Assembly (NCBI RefSeq): GCF_016808335.1
Contig: NC_053139.1
Span: 35,113,954-35,177,953 of the forward strand
Direction of reading: 5' to 3'
Source of the DNA: Panicum virgatum
Lineage: Eukaryota > Streptophyta > Magnoliopsida > Poales > Poaceae
Length of the DNA stretch: 64,000 nt
In this document: piece by piece, positions 22,011-33,398 of the stretch
Layout: each line of letters begins with the position of its first letter
Numbering within the stretch: position 1 is the stretch's first letter
The notes under the pieces: model-generated
Seen by the model: only the letters and a program-made list of their open reading frames with translations
The model's database searches: none
What the model was told of the DNA's origin: nothing
Translations under genes and position numbers: made by a program

Positions 22011-23008
22011 AGGACCGATGCCTGATGGCTATGGAGGCCCACAGCATGCACGTATGTTTCTTGCATTCTTCCTTCGTTTTTTTTTCCTTTTTCTTTTTTC
22101 TTTTTGAGTGGGCGGGTTGGTTTCCTGTACCCAGGGTTGACTCAGGTCAACTCACAACCCCGCATAGTGCTCGCCTATCATTTCGTCATTGATTGGTCAG
22201 CACAGCACGGTGGTTTATCCATTCTTTCCGGATCCAGCGCCTCTGCAAGCCTCAAGGTCTTCTCCAGGTTAGTCGAACTATCCTCCGCTATGGTTTCGGA
22301 GTGTCTTGAAAAAAAAACGATCTCGGAGTCTGTGCCCGCCCATGCTCTGAGTCTGTACTTTGTTCAGATCCAAAAAATAGTTGGCTCACATATAGTATAT
22401 GACTGTTTCCCATCATTCTTTTGACATCAAAGCACTAAATTACTCGGTGGACACAAACTCATATTTCAGATTCGTGCCAAAATTCAGTGCAAACATCTTA
22501 GTAAGAGTAGCAGCAGCAGCAGCAGAGTACTGGTATTGCACCTCAAAATTTGCCCTTAGGGTAGTTCACTTAATTACCAGTTGATGCATTTATTCTTTCA
22601 GCGAGGAGTCAACTTGGAGTATACTGTACAACTGATGCTGGGCAGCTTCACGTTGGGGTACTTGTACATACAAAAAGATAGGTGGTGATTTAATGGAAGA
22701 TATGCAATTCCTAGCCTCCATGGATAATCTTTGTGCAACTCTTTCTAGATAAAGAACTTTTATTAAAAAATAAAATCCCCCTCTGGAAGGGTGAATGAGC
22801 CAACAATTTGTCTTATGTGGTCAGTTCATGGACTTTGACACCATTTATTTCGTCTTCTTTTATACATGTTTCTTGCTTTGGTGACATCATTCATACAGAA
22901 GTTTCAGCAATACGTCTCACTTAAGCTACCCTGCACGCTGGGAAAGACAAGTAGATGTTTCCGATCATGTGATAGTGCTTCTGCAGTCAAAATTTTGTTT
23001 AAAAGAAA
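22011..23008. other. Upstream region of the plus-strand kinase
   Basis: No mobile element or open frame of note. A GCA/CAG-type short repeat lies near 22508-22526. The kinase promoter and 5' leader should be here, but no single TATA box stands out. Confidence 0.35.
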
Positions 23009-24534
23009 ATGGACGATGAGTCTAGCAGATATGCTAAGCTGGAGAGCATGTTACAAGATGGAAGTTCACAACCACACAATCTACCACTAGAATATTTGAG
23101 AAACATCACAAATAACTTCTCTGATGAGCGGCTACTTGGTGAAGGTGGTTTTGGCACGGTATACAAGGTAAGATTAAATCACATATTTCGGTCCTGTCAA
23201 GCATATGTCACCAGACTATAGAGAAACTCATGCCGGTATTAATAAGACAATTTAAACAGGGAGTGCTATCAGATGGGAAAACGATTGCTGTGAAAAAACT
23301 CAACTCGTCATCTCCAGGAGTTAAGGATAGGCATTTTGAGAATGAAGCCTCTCATCTTATGAGGCTTAAACACCCAAATGTAGTGCTACTTGTAGGCTGG
23401 TGTTCTGAAACAGAGAATATATATGTACAGTACAGTGGGAAATACATCTGTGCTGAGAAGTCAGAAAGGTTGCTTTGCTTGGAGTACATGCCTAAAGGAA
23501 GCCTTCGTGGGTATCTTTCAGGTATAACACTTCAATATGTTCGTGTCTTGTTCTTTCCTTTTTATTTGGGACTGTAGGTTATGTGGTTAGAGAATGCCCA
23601 ATTTTTATTTTGTAATATAATGCCTTCTTACAAATGCAGATGAAGCGTCCGGACTTGGTTGGGACACACGCTACAAAATAATCGAGGGCATTTGTTATGG
23701 TTTACATTATCTGCACGAGGAATGGCAACATAGTACCCCCATTATTCACATGGATCTAAAACCTGCAAACATATTGCTTGATGACAGTATGGTGCCTAAA
23801 ATTGCGGACTTCGGCTTGTCAAGACTCTTCAGTGAGGAGAAAACTTGGACTTGCACGATAAATCGTGATGGAACATTGTAAGTCAAATGGCTCTTGATAG
23901 CCTATTCTTTCGGTAATCGCCAAAATGAATTTTCTTTGCAGTTGTGCAAGGCTTCAAAATTGACGCACTATTGTTGCCATGCAGAGGTTACATGGCGCCA
24001 GAATACATAAACAGAGGTCTAATCACAACAAAGTCAGACATATTCAGTTTGGGTGTTATAATCTTAGAGATAGTGACTGGACACAGGGACTATCCAGACG
24101 AGAATGGAGTATCTCCCCAGGAATTTATGGACCTTGTATGAAGATTAATTAATTTTAATTTTCAAGACGGCTTCATTTTCTTTAGAGCTTGTTTGGTCTG
24201 AAGGGGATTGGAAGAGATTAAATTCCCAACAATTCAAAATCTCTCTCAATCCTCTTCGAGAGCGGATTAATCAAACAAGCCCTTAAAGAAATGAAGTTAT
24301 TCTTTTCCCTCTGTAGTAATTCTGACTTTTGTTATTTTGCAGGTACTAAAGAAATGGAGAAATAGGCTGCAAAAGACAGCTAGTTATAAAGAACTTTATT
24401 TTTACCAGCAAATAAGAAGATGCATTCAGATAGGTCTGGTCTGTGTGGACCTTGATCGATCCAAAAGACCAACAACAAGCCAAATTATCAAGATGCTTCA
24501 CGTAGAAAGTGTAGATTTAAGCAGGAGAAAAAGG
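23009..24534 (+). CDS. Receptor-like cytoplasmic kinase domain (five exons)
   Basis: Exons 23009-23167, 23260-23521, 23640-23877, 23985-24135 and 24343-24534 join in frame to 334 codons from an ATG. The product has a short N-terminus ([18 protein letters not shown]) and a complete serine/threonine kinase domain: glycine loop [10 protein letters not shown] (44-53), beta-3 Lys65 in IAVKK, catalytic loop HMDLKPAN (177-184), DFG at 197-199 and APE at 224-226. Met in place of Arg in the HRD motif makes it a non-RD kinase, a type often linked to immune receptors. No signal peptide or membrane segment is present. If exon 5 is not spliced at its AGG|GTAAGG donor, translation ends after 21 further codons (24597). 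Otherwise it splices in phase 0 to the MAP3K exon at 25196. A Tourist MITE lies in intron 4. It is a paralogue of 12230-12741. Confidence 0.88.
24185..24282. mobile_element. Short Tourist-like MITE in kinase intron 4
   Basis: The ends GAGCTTGTTTGGT and, inverted, GGGCTTGTTTGAT are flanked by TTA duplications (24182-24184 and 24283-24285). It is 98 bp and non-coding, and lies well away from the splice sites. Confidence 0.85.
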
Positions 24535-24597
24535 GTAAGGTCATTGACAAATAAAGCTTTAATTATTGTAGGGATTAACCATTGTGCATCAGAGTAA

Positions 24598-25195
24598 TAA
24601 TGAAAGAACAATTGAACAAATAGAGGTTTGTAGTATAAGGTTTCAAAAGCGTTAAATGCTAGTGGGTGGACGTGCTTCCTACTACTATGATGTATTTCTG
24701 TGGACAATTGAAGTAATATCATGTCAAATAAGAAATTTCAGCATATCAACAAAAATGACATTATCATGTATCCAAGAGTAATATGATCATCTTTCACCAA
24801 TAATCATATCTAATTTGTCTCGCTTTCATACATACATCAAGCCTAAAAATATCTCCATGAAGAAAAATGACAAAACAAGTGGCGTAGCTCTCTGCCTAGC
24901 ACCAGCTACAGGCTAGGGCCTTTCATAATCCTTCCTTTTATAACCTTTAATATTCCGTATTCTATCCATAAATATAAGCGCATTTGGTTTATTCTATGTT
25001 AAACTTTTTAACTTCGATCATCAATAGTAAAATATTATAAAGATTGATTATGTAAAAATAATTTTACTAATTCTTCATGAAACTAATATCATGATATATA
25101 TCTCTTCTATTTTAAATGTTTTATTACTTTTGTTGATCAAAGTAGTATATTAAAGATGGCATTATTGATATAATTGCAAGTTTCAACTTTCTTAG
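24598..25195. other. AT-rich spacer or intron between RLCK and MAP3K
   Basis: No promoter-like GC rise, TATA box or ATG-led leader for the MAP3K is evident. The last bases, TTTCAACTTTCTTAG, form a good intron acceptor. In the MAP3K frame the TAG itself is a stop, so the downstream reading frame opens exactly at the splice site. Confidence 0.5.
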
Positions 25196-28100
25196 GTATA
25201 TCCTCAGCCACAATTTTCAACTTCAGAAGACGAAGAACCACAAAAGCACAGGTCACCGTTGCAGAAGGAATGCCAACCGAGAAAGATATCCTTAGAAATA
25301 GATCAGTCGGCCTCGCTCGCCGGGTCCGCGGTCAGCTCCCTCGACGCCGTCGACAGCCTCCGCATCGGCGGCAGCGGCGACTGGGGCGGGGAAGTCCGCC
25401 GCCTCTGCGAAAGGCTCGGTCTCTCCGGACCCGACGACTTCGCCATCTCGATTGCCGACTGGGAGGCGCACAAGGCCCTGCGCTTCTGCGCCTCTGCTAG
25501 CTCCCCGCTCCTTCACGAGGGTGCCGAGGAACACGATTGGCCTGAGGGCACCGTACCTGAGCTACTGGTGGCACGCGGCGGCCGAATTGAAGCTCCAGAG
25601 CGGCCGGCATGGCTGGATCCGCCGGAGCTCACCCGGCCAAATGTGAAGAGAGCAGCTGGGGACGGAGGAATCAAGGGCATGCGCCCGCAGCCGGTGCTCA
25701 AGCCGCCGCCCTCGAGGGCGCTGCCGGTTGTCTGCTGGGCGGGGTCCACGTGGGATCTCCTGCGGTCGTTCGCGCCGGATGAGGAACAACACGCCCCGGT
25801 GAGCAGATCTGGCCGTGGTTTGGGATACCAGTATGCGGTGGAAAAGGAAGAGGAGGACGATGCGAGCACGACCACCGAATCCAGGATCTTCATCTCACCG
25901 AACGGGAGGATTAGGAGGAAGATCCGGTCATGGAACCGAGGGGCGCTCCTGGGTAGTGGCTCGTTTGGGACGGTCTACGAGGGCATCAGCGAGTAAGTGC
26001 TCTAAAGCTAAAATGGATGTGCTCGTCCGTGCTGTTTAGTTGCTTGTAATGGTCAATTTAACATGCTACGCCTGCCCATAGGTTAGCGTATGGTGCAGCT
26101 AGAAGCCTCGATTAATATGTGTTTCAACTGATTCTGTAGCTGATTGGAACTTATTGGCTCCATCTCTAGATGTCTACAAGAAACAGGCACCAAGCACAGC
26201 CTAATAGTAAGTAATTGAATTAGTTACATGATATAGTCTTCGACAACTAAACCAACACGATCCTAAGTAGTAATTAAATTAGTTACACGGGAGCATGACA
26301 TCTTTGTGTCCCAAAATGCTGCACTCTTGACTTCTAGGTCAACAGAATAATTTGATAACCACTCGATTTTTTCTGTTATTTCAGAACCTGGATTTATTTC
26401 AATTTAGAACTGAGGTTAAGCTTCTCTCCCCTTGTTTGTGTGCTCTTTGATCATAATAACTTGGATATTTAGCTTTGATATCAACATACAGAATTTGCTG
26501 TACTTTTTTTTCAATGCGGTCATAGCCCTGATTTCGTTACTTAAAAGCAACGAAATTCGCAGAGTTCTGGTAGGAACCGGTCTCCACACACCACGCCACC
26601 TATTGCGGGTAGCTAACCCCCACCTAGGCCTATAGTCCTTAGCGAAACGATATTTGTTTATTTTTCTAGAGTTAAATACACTGAGGCCAGTTAAACTTGT
26701 TCTTTTATACCACTTATGTCCACGAACTCTCAAATGCATATCTGCCCCTCTAATCCTGTTAAATGGTGCACCAAGGGTCCATACCCCTCCACATGGGCTC
26801 TTAGCACTGATGTGACATTGTAGGAAAGGTAGGATGCGTATAATGCGGTCGATGTATTGCAATGAGCCCCTTGGGCGGTATATATAAGAGTACAAGGCTT
26901 GGAGGGTAAGGCACCTCCCCTAGAGATAAGAAAGGCTATCACGAGATTACATCAATCCTAAACTACCATATCTGGAGTTGCCTAATATACTCTAACATCC
27001 CTCCGCAGTCGTAGCGGTAGCAACACGAACGGTCAGACTGGAGAACAATGGAGACGTATCCCCCTGCAGTCGGAACATCGGTGCGAAAGTTTTGACTGGA
27101 GACTCATGCAGATGATAGCCCTTTAGTGCCGTAGTAGCCGAGGTCGAGGTGGACGTGGTCGAAGCCGTGGAGGGGGCGCGGGTCGAAGCGTCGTCGAGGT
27201 GCTCGAGTACGCAAACTCAGCAGCTTCTTGCCGAAGACAGCAACAGGACGGTGCGGCGGATGACGATGGTAGACGGCGCGGTTTGCGACTTAGGTCACGC
27301 TCAGGACAGGAATGGCGATGACGCAGGTTGCAGCAAGTGTCGCGCTTAGATCAGGGGTGGAGACGACGTCTTGCTTCAGGAACATCAGCGGCGATGTCCG
27401 CGCGAGAACGGCTGAAGGCGCGGAGGCGGATCGAGCGCCTGCTTGACGAAGATCGACGGGGAGTGGCGCCACCGCCTGAAAAGGCGGCGACACTAGTAGG
27501 GTGGCTTGATCACGAACGTCGTCGCTGCAGCCTAGAGGGCGCAACAACAACCTCGTCCTTTGGGAGGGTCGACGATGGATTGAAGAGGAACGGCAGGGCG
27601 ACGCAAACCGATCTTAGATCGGAAAAAGGGGAAATCAGCAGCAGCATCAAGACGAACCTGCTGGTACAATCTCGGGTGCATCAAGTAATGCCCCCCCAAA
27701 CCTTATCCTCATCCGCCTGTTGGCCAGAGGACAAAGGAAGGAGCAAAAACAGAGGGGGCGAGACCCGAGCGGCCTCTGCTCCAGCTGCGGGGTGGACCGG
27801 CGGCCCCCGGGCCGCCCTCGCAGCCGCATCCTCGCGCACAAGGCGGCGGCGGAAGCGGCGCTGAGGACGAAGGGGACGCAGGCTTGACTGCGCGGAGGAG
27901 AGAGCCGGCAATGGAAGGCGGGAGGGGCGAAGCCCCTAGGCGCTGCGGCCCGGCGGCGACGTCGATCGGCGGTGCGGTGGCCCGCCGGCCCCGATGGCGC
28001 AGTGGCCTGGCATCCCCGCGGTGGTCCTCCGCAGCCACGCACTCGCGCTCATGGCAGCGGTGCGGCGGCGCTGGTAGGAGTCGGGGCGCCTGGCCTGATG

Positions 28101-31100
28101 CGCGGGAGGGGCGGGCGGATCCGGATGCGAAGCCGAGAGGGAGGATGACGTGGAGGCATGCAGGCCCAGTGGCGCCCCCATGGCGATGTGGTACCCGACG
28201 GGGATGTCGAGCGGCACCGCCATGGGGCGGCCAGAGAAGAGGTAGGTCCTTCTGCTGTGCTTGACGACGACGGCGGCGCGGATCAGAGGGATCCGCGGCG
28301 CATCCTAGGAGGGCGCTGCCCCCGGCGGAGATCAATCTTGATCTCCCCGGGGGCGCGCGGGTGCAGCGGAAGCGGTGGCGCGGCTAGTGTTAGGATCTCG
28401 TAACTTAGGCAACTCCAGATATGGTAGTTTAGGATTGATGTAATCCCGTGATAGTCTTCCTTATCTCTAGGGGAGGTGCCTTGCCCTCCAAGTCTTGTAC
28501 TCTTATATATACCGCCCAAGGGGCTCATTGCAATACATCGACCGCATTATACATTTCCTAGAAAGGTAGGAAATGTATAATGCGGTCGATGTATTGCAAT
28601 GAGCCCCTTGTGCGGTATATATAAGAGTACAAGGCTTGGAGGGCAAGGCACCTCCCCTAGAGATAAGGAAGACTATCACGGGATTACATCAATCCTAAAC
28701 AATCATATCTGGAGTTGCCTAATATACTCTAATAGACATGCAAACTAGGTGGCTGTAGCAGTAGGTGATGCCTTTCTCCTTCCCAACATGCACAGAGCCG
28801 CCATCGCCGCAAATTCGAGGTACCATGCTGGCCGCTCCACTCCGTTTCACCTCTTCACTTCCATTGCTAGCTCCATTCATGCTCTCATCCCTGGCGGCGG
28901 CAGCATTCTCCCCCTCAGCACCCCTTTGATTGCTTTCTCCCTCCTGCCCACATCCAAAGTATGCGACCGTGCTCCAATCGCCGTCCATGCAATCCACGGT
29001 GCTGCCATGTGAGCCTGCGCCAGCAAGGCCGCACCTGTCCATGCAATCCACGGTGCTGCCATGTGAGCCTGTGCCAGCAAGGCCGCGGTGCGGAGGAGAA
29101 TGCTGGTGAGCTGTGCCATCTCAGTGGGGTGGGTGAGGCTCTGCTAGGCCTCACACATCAGCAAGGTCATGGCAAGGTAGGGGTCTGCCGGTGAGCTGCA
29201 GTGGGTTTTTTTTGGGTATCAACATAGCAATCTCTTTATGGACGTGAACGTGCAATGGTAGAAAGAAAACATCAGATTTTGTACTCGTGAATTACTCAAG
29301 CTCCGACGGTTGTCTTTTCAACATCAGCTGCCTCTCTGGCTCTCCCCATGCCCATTGTGCCTCAGTGCTGCCGCCAAGGAATCCTTAATGGTGCGTGGAT
29401 GGGGACAATGCCTTGGGAAGCTCTGGCTGCCCATCGCCCAAGGGCACCACCGTGGATCTGAGCACTATCCGCTCTGTTGGATGTGGCAGCACCACCCTTC
29501 ATCGCTTGCTGGGGATATTGCCATGCGTGGAAAGGGGATATGGTCCGACCCCATCAGCGCAACTTGCCAAGCCGGGACGCCTCCGGTTCTGCGTGCGATA
29601 GTGCTGAGCTAGCTGGCAGTGTGGCCGCCATGGTACCTGCAACGAGCGGCATATTGACGTAGAGCAAGACCTTGGCCATGACCTGCTTGATGAAATGCGC
29701 TGACCGGTAGCTGTCTTGTGGAGTCTAGTTAGTATGCCACTTCTGCGCTAGATCCCATGTGGGGAGCAGGAGGCTATGGACCTGCGGTACACCACTTAAC
29801 AAGATTAGGGCTCTAAAAATGCATTTTGAGAATTCGAACCAAAGTGGCACAGCAGAACAAGTTTAAGGTCCACCAGAGTATTTGCCTTGTTTTTATGCCA
29901 ATGCACAATAGGGATGATTCCCTTATTTTAGCCTGCTCTAGTGTTTTCCTGTCACATGTCTGAACTCTGAAGTCTCTGGCTTGCTTTTCTGTTTTTGCAT
30001 CATATTCTCAGTGAGGGTGCCTTCTTTGCCGTCAAAGAAGTAAACTTATTTGATCAAGGGAGCAACGCAAAGCAGTGTATCTTTCAGCTTGAGCAGGTTT
30101 GTTTCTCTATATATTTGTCTTGATAATATAATAGGTATCTGTTACTGGCAGTTACCTGTCACATTTTGAGTTGCAAGTCAACTGCATGTAGCTCAATTTG
30201 TGTAGTTGCATAGCACCCTGATATCTGGTCCATGATAAGTTGAAAGGTTATTTATGTGGGCTTCCACAATGATTTTCTGAGGTTTGATCCGTTGGCCTGT
30301 GCGCAAGCAAAATATGCCCGGATTCCTCAAAAGAACATACATGTTGCAAAATATGACCTCTCCTATCTTATTTTAATCTTTTCAGGAAATTGCACTTCTG
30401 AGCCAGTTTGAGCATGAGAATATAGTACAGTACTATGATACAGACAAAGTAAGTAAATTCCCTCTATCATTCTGTTGATATGATTTAGTATATTGTATGC
30501 ACAGAAATTCATTGTTTTCCTTTTTATCCCCTCTATGCATGCTTTAGACTATTATGTTGATGACCATCCAATTGTGTGACTGTATTTCAGGAAGGTTCGA
30601 AACTTTACATCTTCCTTGAACTAGTGACACAAGGATCCCTTGCATCTCTGTATCAGAAGTATCGCCTTCTGGATACACATGCATCTGCATATACAAGACA
30701 GATCCTTAATGGGTTGACTTACCTCCATCAAAGGAAAATAGTTCATAGGTAATGAAATTAGTTTAAGATTTTATACCTTTGATGGTGTCATTCCGCAAAT
30801 GAGCATTGTTCTTGAGCCGTTGCCTAGATGAGGCTCTCGCAAAGTCCTGGGTTTGTGCGCCGCCTTCGCAAAATCAGTGAGAAAAAGAGGGAAAAGAAGA
30901 ACGGGAGACCAAGCAGCAACAGCAGCCTACCCATCCCTGGCAGCTCCGGCGCTGGTGGATGGCGCAAATCTCCCTCTGGTCAGTGGCAGCGGCGGCCGAT
31001 CAGACAGGGAGCTGCTGTTGCGGCCTATCTGTAAAGGGAGTGGCAGCAGCAATCTGAGGGGCTGTGAAGGGACGGGGAGTGGCTGATGGCTGGCACAGAG

Positions 31101-32496
31101 AGAGAAGCGAACCGCGGTGCTGGTAAGGCAGAGGGGTCGATATTCGATAGCATCTGGCTACCTGGGGCCTTTGCCTAATGTGCTATGGGAAGAAAAAGGT
31201 GTGGGCTGGGCTAGTCCCCTGCCTTTTCTTTTCCCTTTTTCCCTTTTTTCCTTGCAAAGCAATGCCTATCAATATACTATACTGTTATATAGCTAAAAAT
31301 CTGATCAGATTTTAGTTCAAAAGAAACCTTGCAAAAGAATGCCCGATAACTGTATTTTCCACATTGATTTGAAAGGTGTGCAGAATTATATCAATATACT
31401 GTACTGTTATATAGCTTAAAATCTGATCTTGCAGAGACATAAAATGCGCAAATATTCTGGTGCATGCTAATGGATCTGTGAAACTTGCAGATTTTGGACT
31501 CGCTAAGGAGGTCTGCTTTGCAATCTGCAAATTTGGACATTTTTTCTATTTATTTATCTGTTGCCACTCGTCTCTGATACAATATTGTTTTATCAATTTC
31601 CATTCAGATCACCAAATTCAGTGCGATTAAATCATGCAAAGGAACTGTTTATTGGATGGCACCTGAGGTAACCACCATAAACTCTGAACTGAGATTAGAA
31701 CATGCTTGCATTTTACCTGTTCATCCCATGTTTTTTTACAATAATTTGTATAGAATAATCATCTTGAAGTAATAGACCTAAAGTTGCTGAAGTACAAGGG
31801 AGTAGCCCCGCTACGCCCCTACCTCAGTGGTACCATAATAGATCTATATCAAACATCCAGTTAAGTCTAATCAAGTTGGTTGTTAATAGAGTATAGTAGC
31901 TGATCTAATATAGTCATTGAATCATTGATTTAGACTTAGGCATTGTTTCATGCAAACTTAATGGGCTGACAACCATTGTTATTGAATCACAGCATATACG
32001 ATTTGGGCCAACACTGTAAGATCGTCCTAGATGGAAGCACTAAAATCTAAATTTTCAGGTTGTCAATCCAAAAAAGTCATATGGACCTGCAGCTGACATA
32101 TGGAGTCTTGGTTGTACCGTCCTAGAGATGTTGACACGCCAAATTCCCTATCCTGACATCGAATGGGTGAGTGAGCATTTTGTCCTAACTTCTGCAAATC
32201 TGATTTGCTGTTTTTAAGTTATGTATGGACGTGCATATGTATTTTTCTCTATTCTCGATGTATGATTACTGCTATTCTTCTTGCTATTTGGTATGCAGAC
32301 ACAAGCTCTATACAGGATTGGTAAGGGGGAAGCGCCAGCAATTCCATATAGTCTTTCAAAGGATGCTCATGATTTTATAAGCCAGTGTGTAAAACCCAAT
32401 CCAGAAGACAGACCTTCAGCATCCGAACTGTTGGAGCATCCATTCATTAACTGTTCAACTAGCCAGCTAGCCCGTGCAAATAGCAAGGGTAACTAG
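25196..32496 (+). CDS. MEKK1-type MAP kinase kinase kinase (eight exons)
   Basis: Exons 25196-25992, 30012-30096, 30386-30448, 30591-30748, 31435-31510, 31608-31667, 32059-32166 and 32299-32496 have GT-AG junctions and join without a stop into 514 codons. The N-terminal 245 residues are a variable regulatory region containing LCERLGLSGPDDFAI, WDLLRSFAPDEE and the family-specific ISPNGRIRRKIRSWNRG. The kinase domain shows GSGSFGTVYEG, AVKEV, HRDIKCANIL, DFGLA and GTVYWMAPEV, ending in HPFIN, so it is expected to be active on MAP2Ks in the MEKK1-MKK-MPK cascade. The first exon has no in-frame ATG before about 25680, so the start must come from an upstream exon or has been lost. Intron 1 is 4 kb and full of transposons. 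Confidence 0.88.
26819..26997 (-). repeat. 3' LTR of the small LTR element
   Basis: On the minus strand it begins TGTTAGAGTATATTAGGCAA and ends CCTTTCCTACA. It contains CTTATATATACCG, a likely TATA box. Confidence 0.9.
28388..28560 (+). repeat. Inverted extra LTR copy
   Basis: Plus-strand copy of the LTR beginning TGTTAGGATCTCG and ending CATTTCCTA, abutting the oppositely oriented 5' LTR. The last bases (terminal CA and about ten more) are missing at the palindrome centre. Confidence 0.9.
28561..28734 (-). repeat. 5' LTR of the small LTR element
   Basis: Minus-strand LTR copy next to the GACAT target duplication. Its terminal TG has mutated to TA. Its inner end is truncated at the junction with the inverted copy. 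Confidence 0.9.
28983..29090. repeat. 54 bp tandem duplication
   Basis: Two copies of a unit starting GTCCATGCAATCCACGGTGC and ending CAGCAAGGCCGC differ at one or two bases. They lie in the GC-rich interior of the intronic element. Confidence 0.9.
31266..31428. repeat. 40 bp direct repeat at the 3' end of a MAP3K intron
   Basis: TATCAATATACT(A/G)TACTG...AAATCTGATC occurs at 31266-31305 and at 31389-31428. The second copy runs into the real acceptor CTTGCAG; the first lacks an AG at that point, so only the downstream copy can serve as acceptor. Confidence 0.88.
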
Positions 32497-33225
32497 CTTA
32501 TTTTCGTACTAACTAGCTTTTTACTTAACAATAAATTTATTTGAGTGCTTTTGTTTCATTATCATTGTTTTATCCGAAGGCTCACGTCGCCTCTGTCCTG
32601 CATGCTTGCCCGGCTGCTGCTCGCGCGGCCACCAGCCCTGCGCAGCCTGCCACCGTCCTGCAAGCTTACGCCGCCGCTGCTCGCCCCACTGGGCCGCGCC
32701 TCCCTGTAGGCTACTAGCACCGCAAGCTCGCGCCATCGCCTGTGATGTGCCTCTGCTTGCGATGGCCCTGAGCTGGGAAGTTGGGAACCAGCAACATCAG
32801 GCCAAGAGGAACGCCCGGGGAAGAGGAAGGAGAGGATGTTGCGGGGAGCCTCGCCGGAGCCGTTCACCTGCGCCGCCACGGAGCCTCACCTCGCCGGATC
32901 CGCTCATCCGTGCCGCTGGCCGCTCTCGAGCTTCTCCTCTCACCTCTTGTTCGCAAGAACGGATCACGAAGCTTGCGTCGAGGCGAAGCAAAGTCGTGAA
33001 GTCGCCGGGTCCATCTGATGCTCCGAGAAAAAGTTGGACGAAAATGCCCCCGAATGTGTAATAGGCCTAGTTATTAATGTAGGGGTATTTTTTTGGAAAC
33101 ATTAATGTAGGGGTATTTTAGTCTTTAGTAGAGACTTGGAGAAAAAGAAGAGGGGAGGGGCGCTGGAAATAGGGACGGAGTCCCTTCCCCCTTCCTCCCG
33201 TGCTTCTGTTTTTCTTTCTTCCTGT
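32497..33225. other. MAP3K 3' flank with unassigned GC-rich block
   Basis: The 3' UTR should begin here. A GC-rich block (32575-33060) has overlapping frames on both strands without recognisable domains. A short direct repeat, ATTAATGTAGGGGTATTT, occurs at about 33073 and 33101. Confidence 0.3.
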
Positions 33226-33398
33226 TGTAACTTGATGTATGAATGTAAATGGAATACAGAGACACAAGATGTAGAGTGAATCGGCAGGCTTTTTCCATTG
33301 ATCATAGGGTCTATTTATAGGTTACAAAGCAGAGTTTAGTTATTGCCTTGTGTGTGTATGAACGAACGGATGAGATCACATCCTTTTCATTCTTAACA
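33226..33398 (-). repeat. 3' LTR of the decayed Copia element
   Basis: 173 bp with TG...CA ends, followed by the purine-rich tract typical of the 3' end of Copia interiors. The candidate target duplication CCTGT (33221-33225) has no visible partner. Confidence 0.7.

Larger units (their letters stand above)
26819..28734 (-). mobile_element. Small non-autonomous LTR element with an inverted third LTR
   Basis: Outer LTRs of about 175 bp in minus orientation (26819-26997 and 28561-28734) are flanked by the perfect 5 bp duplication GACAT (26814-26818 and 28735-28739). Next to the left LTR, the minus strand reads TGCGGAGGGA, a polypurine tract, confirming orientation. The 1.39 kb interior is GC-rich and encodes no gag or pol. 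A third copy of the LTR (28388-28560) lies head to head with the 5' LTR, forming a palindrome, and no primer-binding site remains. The element is inserted in MAP3K intron 1 inside a larger inverted-repeat element. Confidence 0.85.
26674..29883. mobile_element. Inverted-repeat element (MULE or Pack-type) in MAP3K intron 1
   Basis: The left end AAATACACTGAGGCCAGTTA then AACTTGTTC matches the inverted right end AAATACTCTGGTGGACCTTA then AACTTGTTC over about 65 bp, continuing to ...ACGAACTCTCAAATGCAT. No target duplication was recognised, so the superfamily is unsure. The interior outside the LTR element is GC-rich (28740-29700) with coding-like but unassigned frames, as in gene-fragment-capturing elements. 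It hosts the LTR element at 26819-28734. Confidence 0.6.

Noticed and set aside
27328..28335. Overlapping ORFs of 126-208 codons
   Set aside because: GC-rich non-coding interior of the small LTR element; no gag or pol motifs.
28388..28734. Foldback MITE of about 350 bp
   Set aside because: The two arms are LTR copies with TG ends, and the GACAT duplication pairs with the LTR at 26819, not with this palindrome alone.
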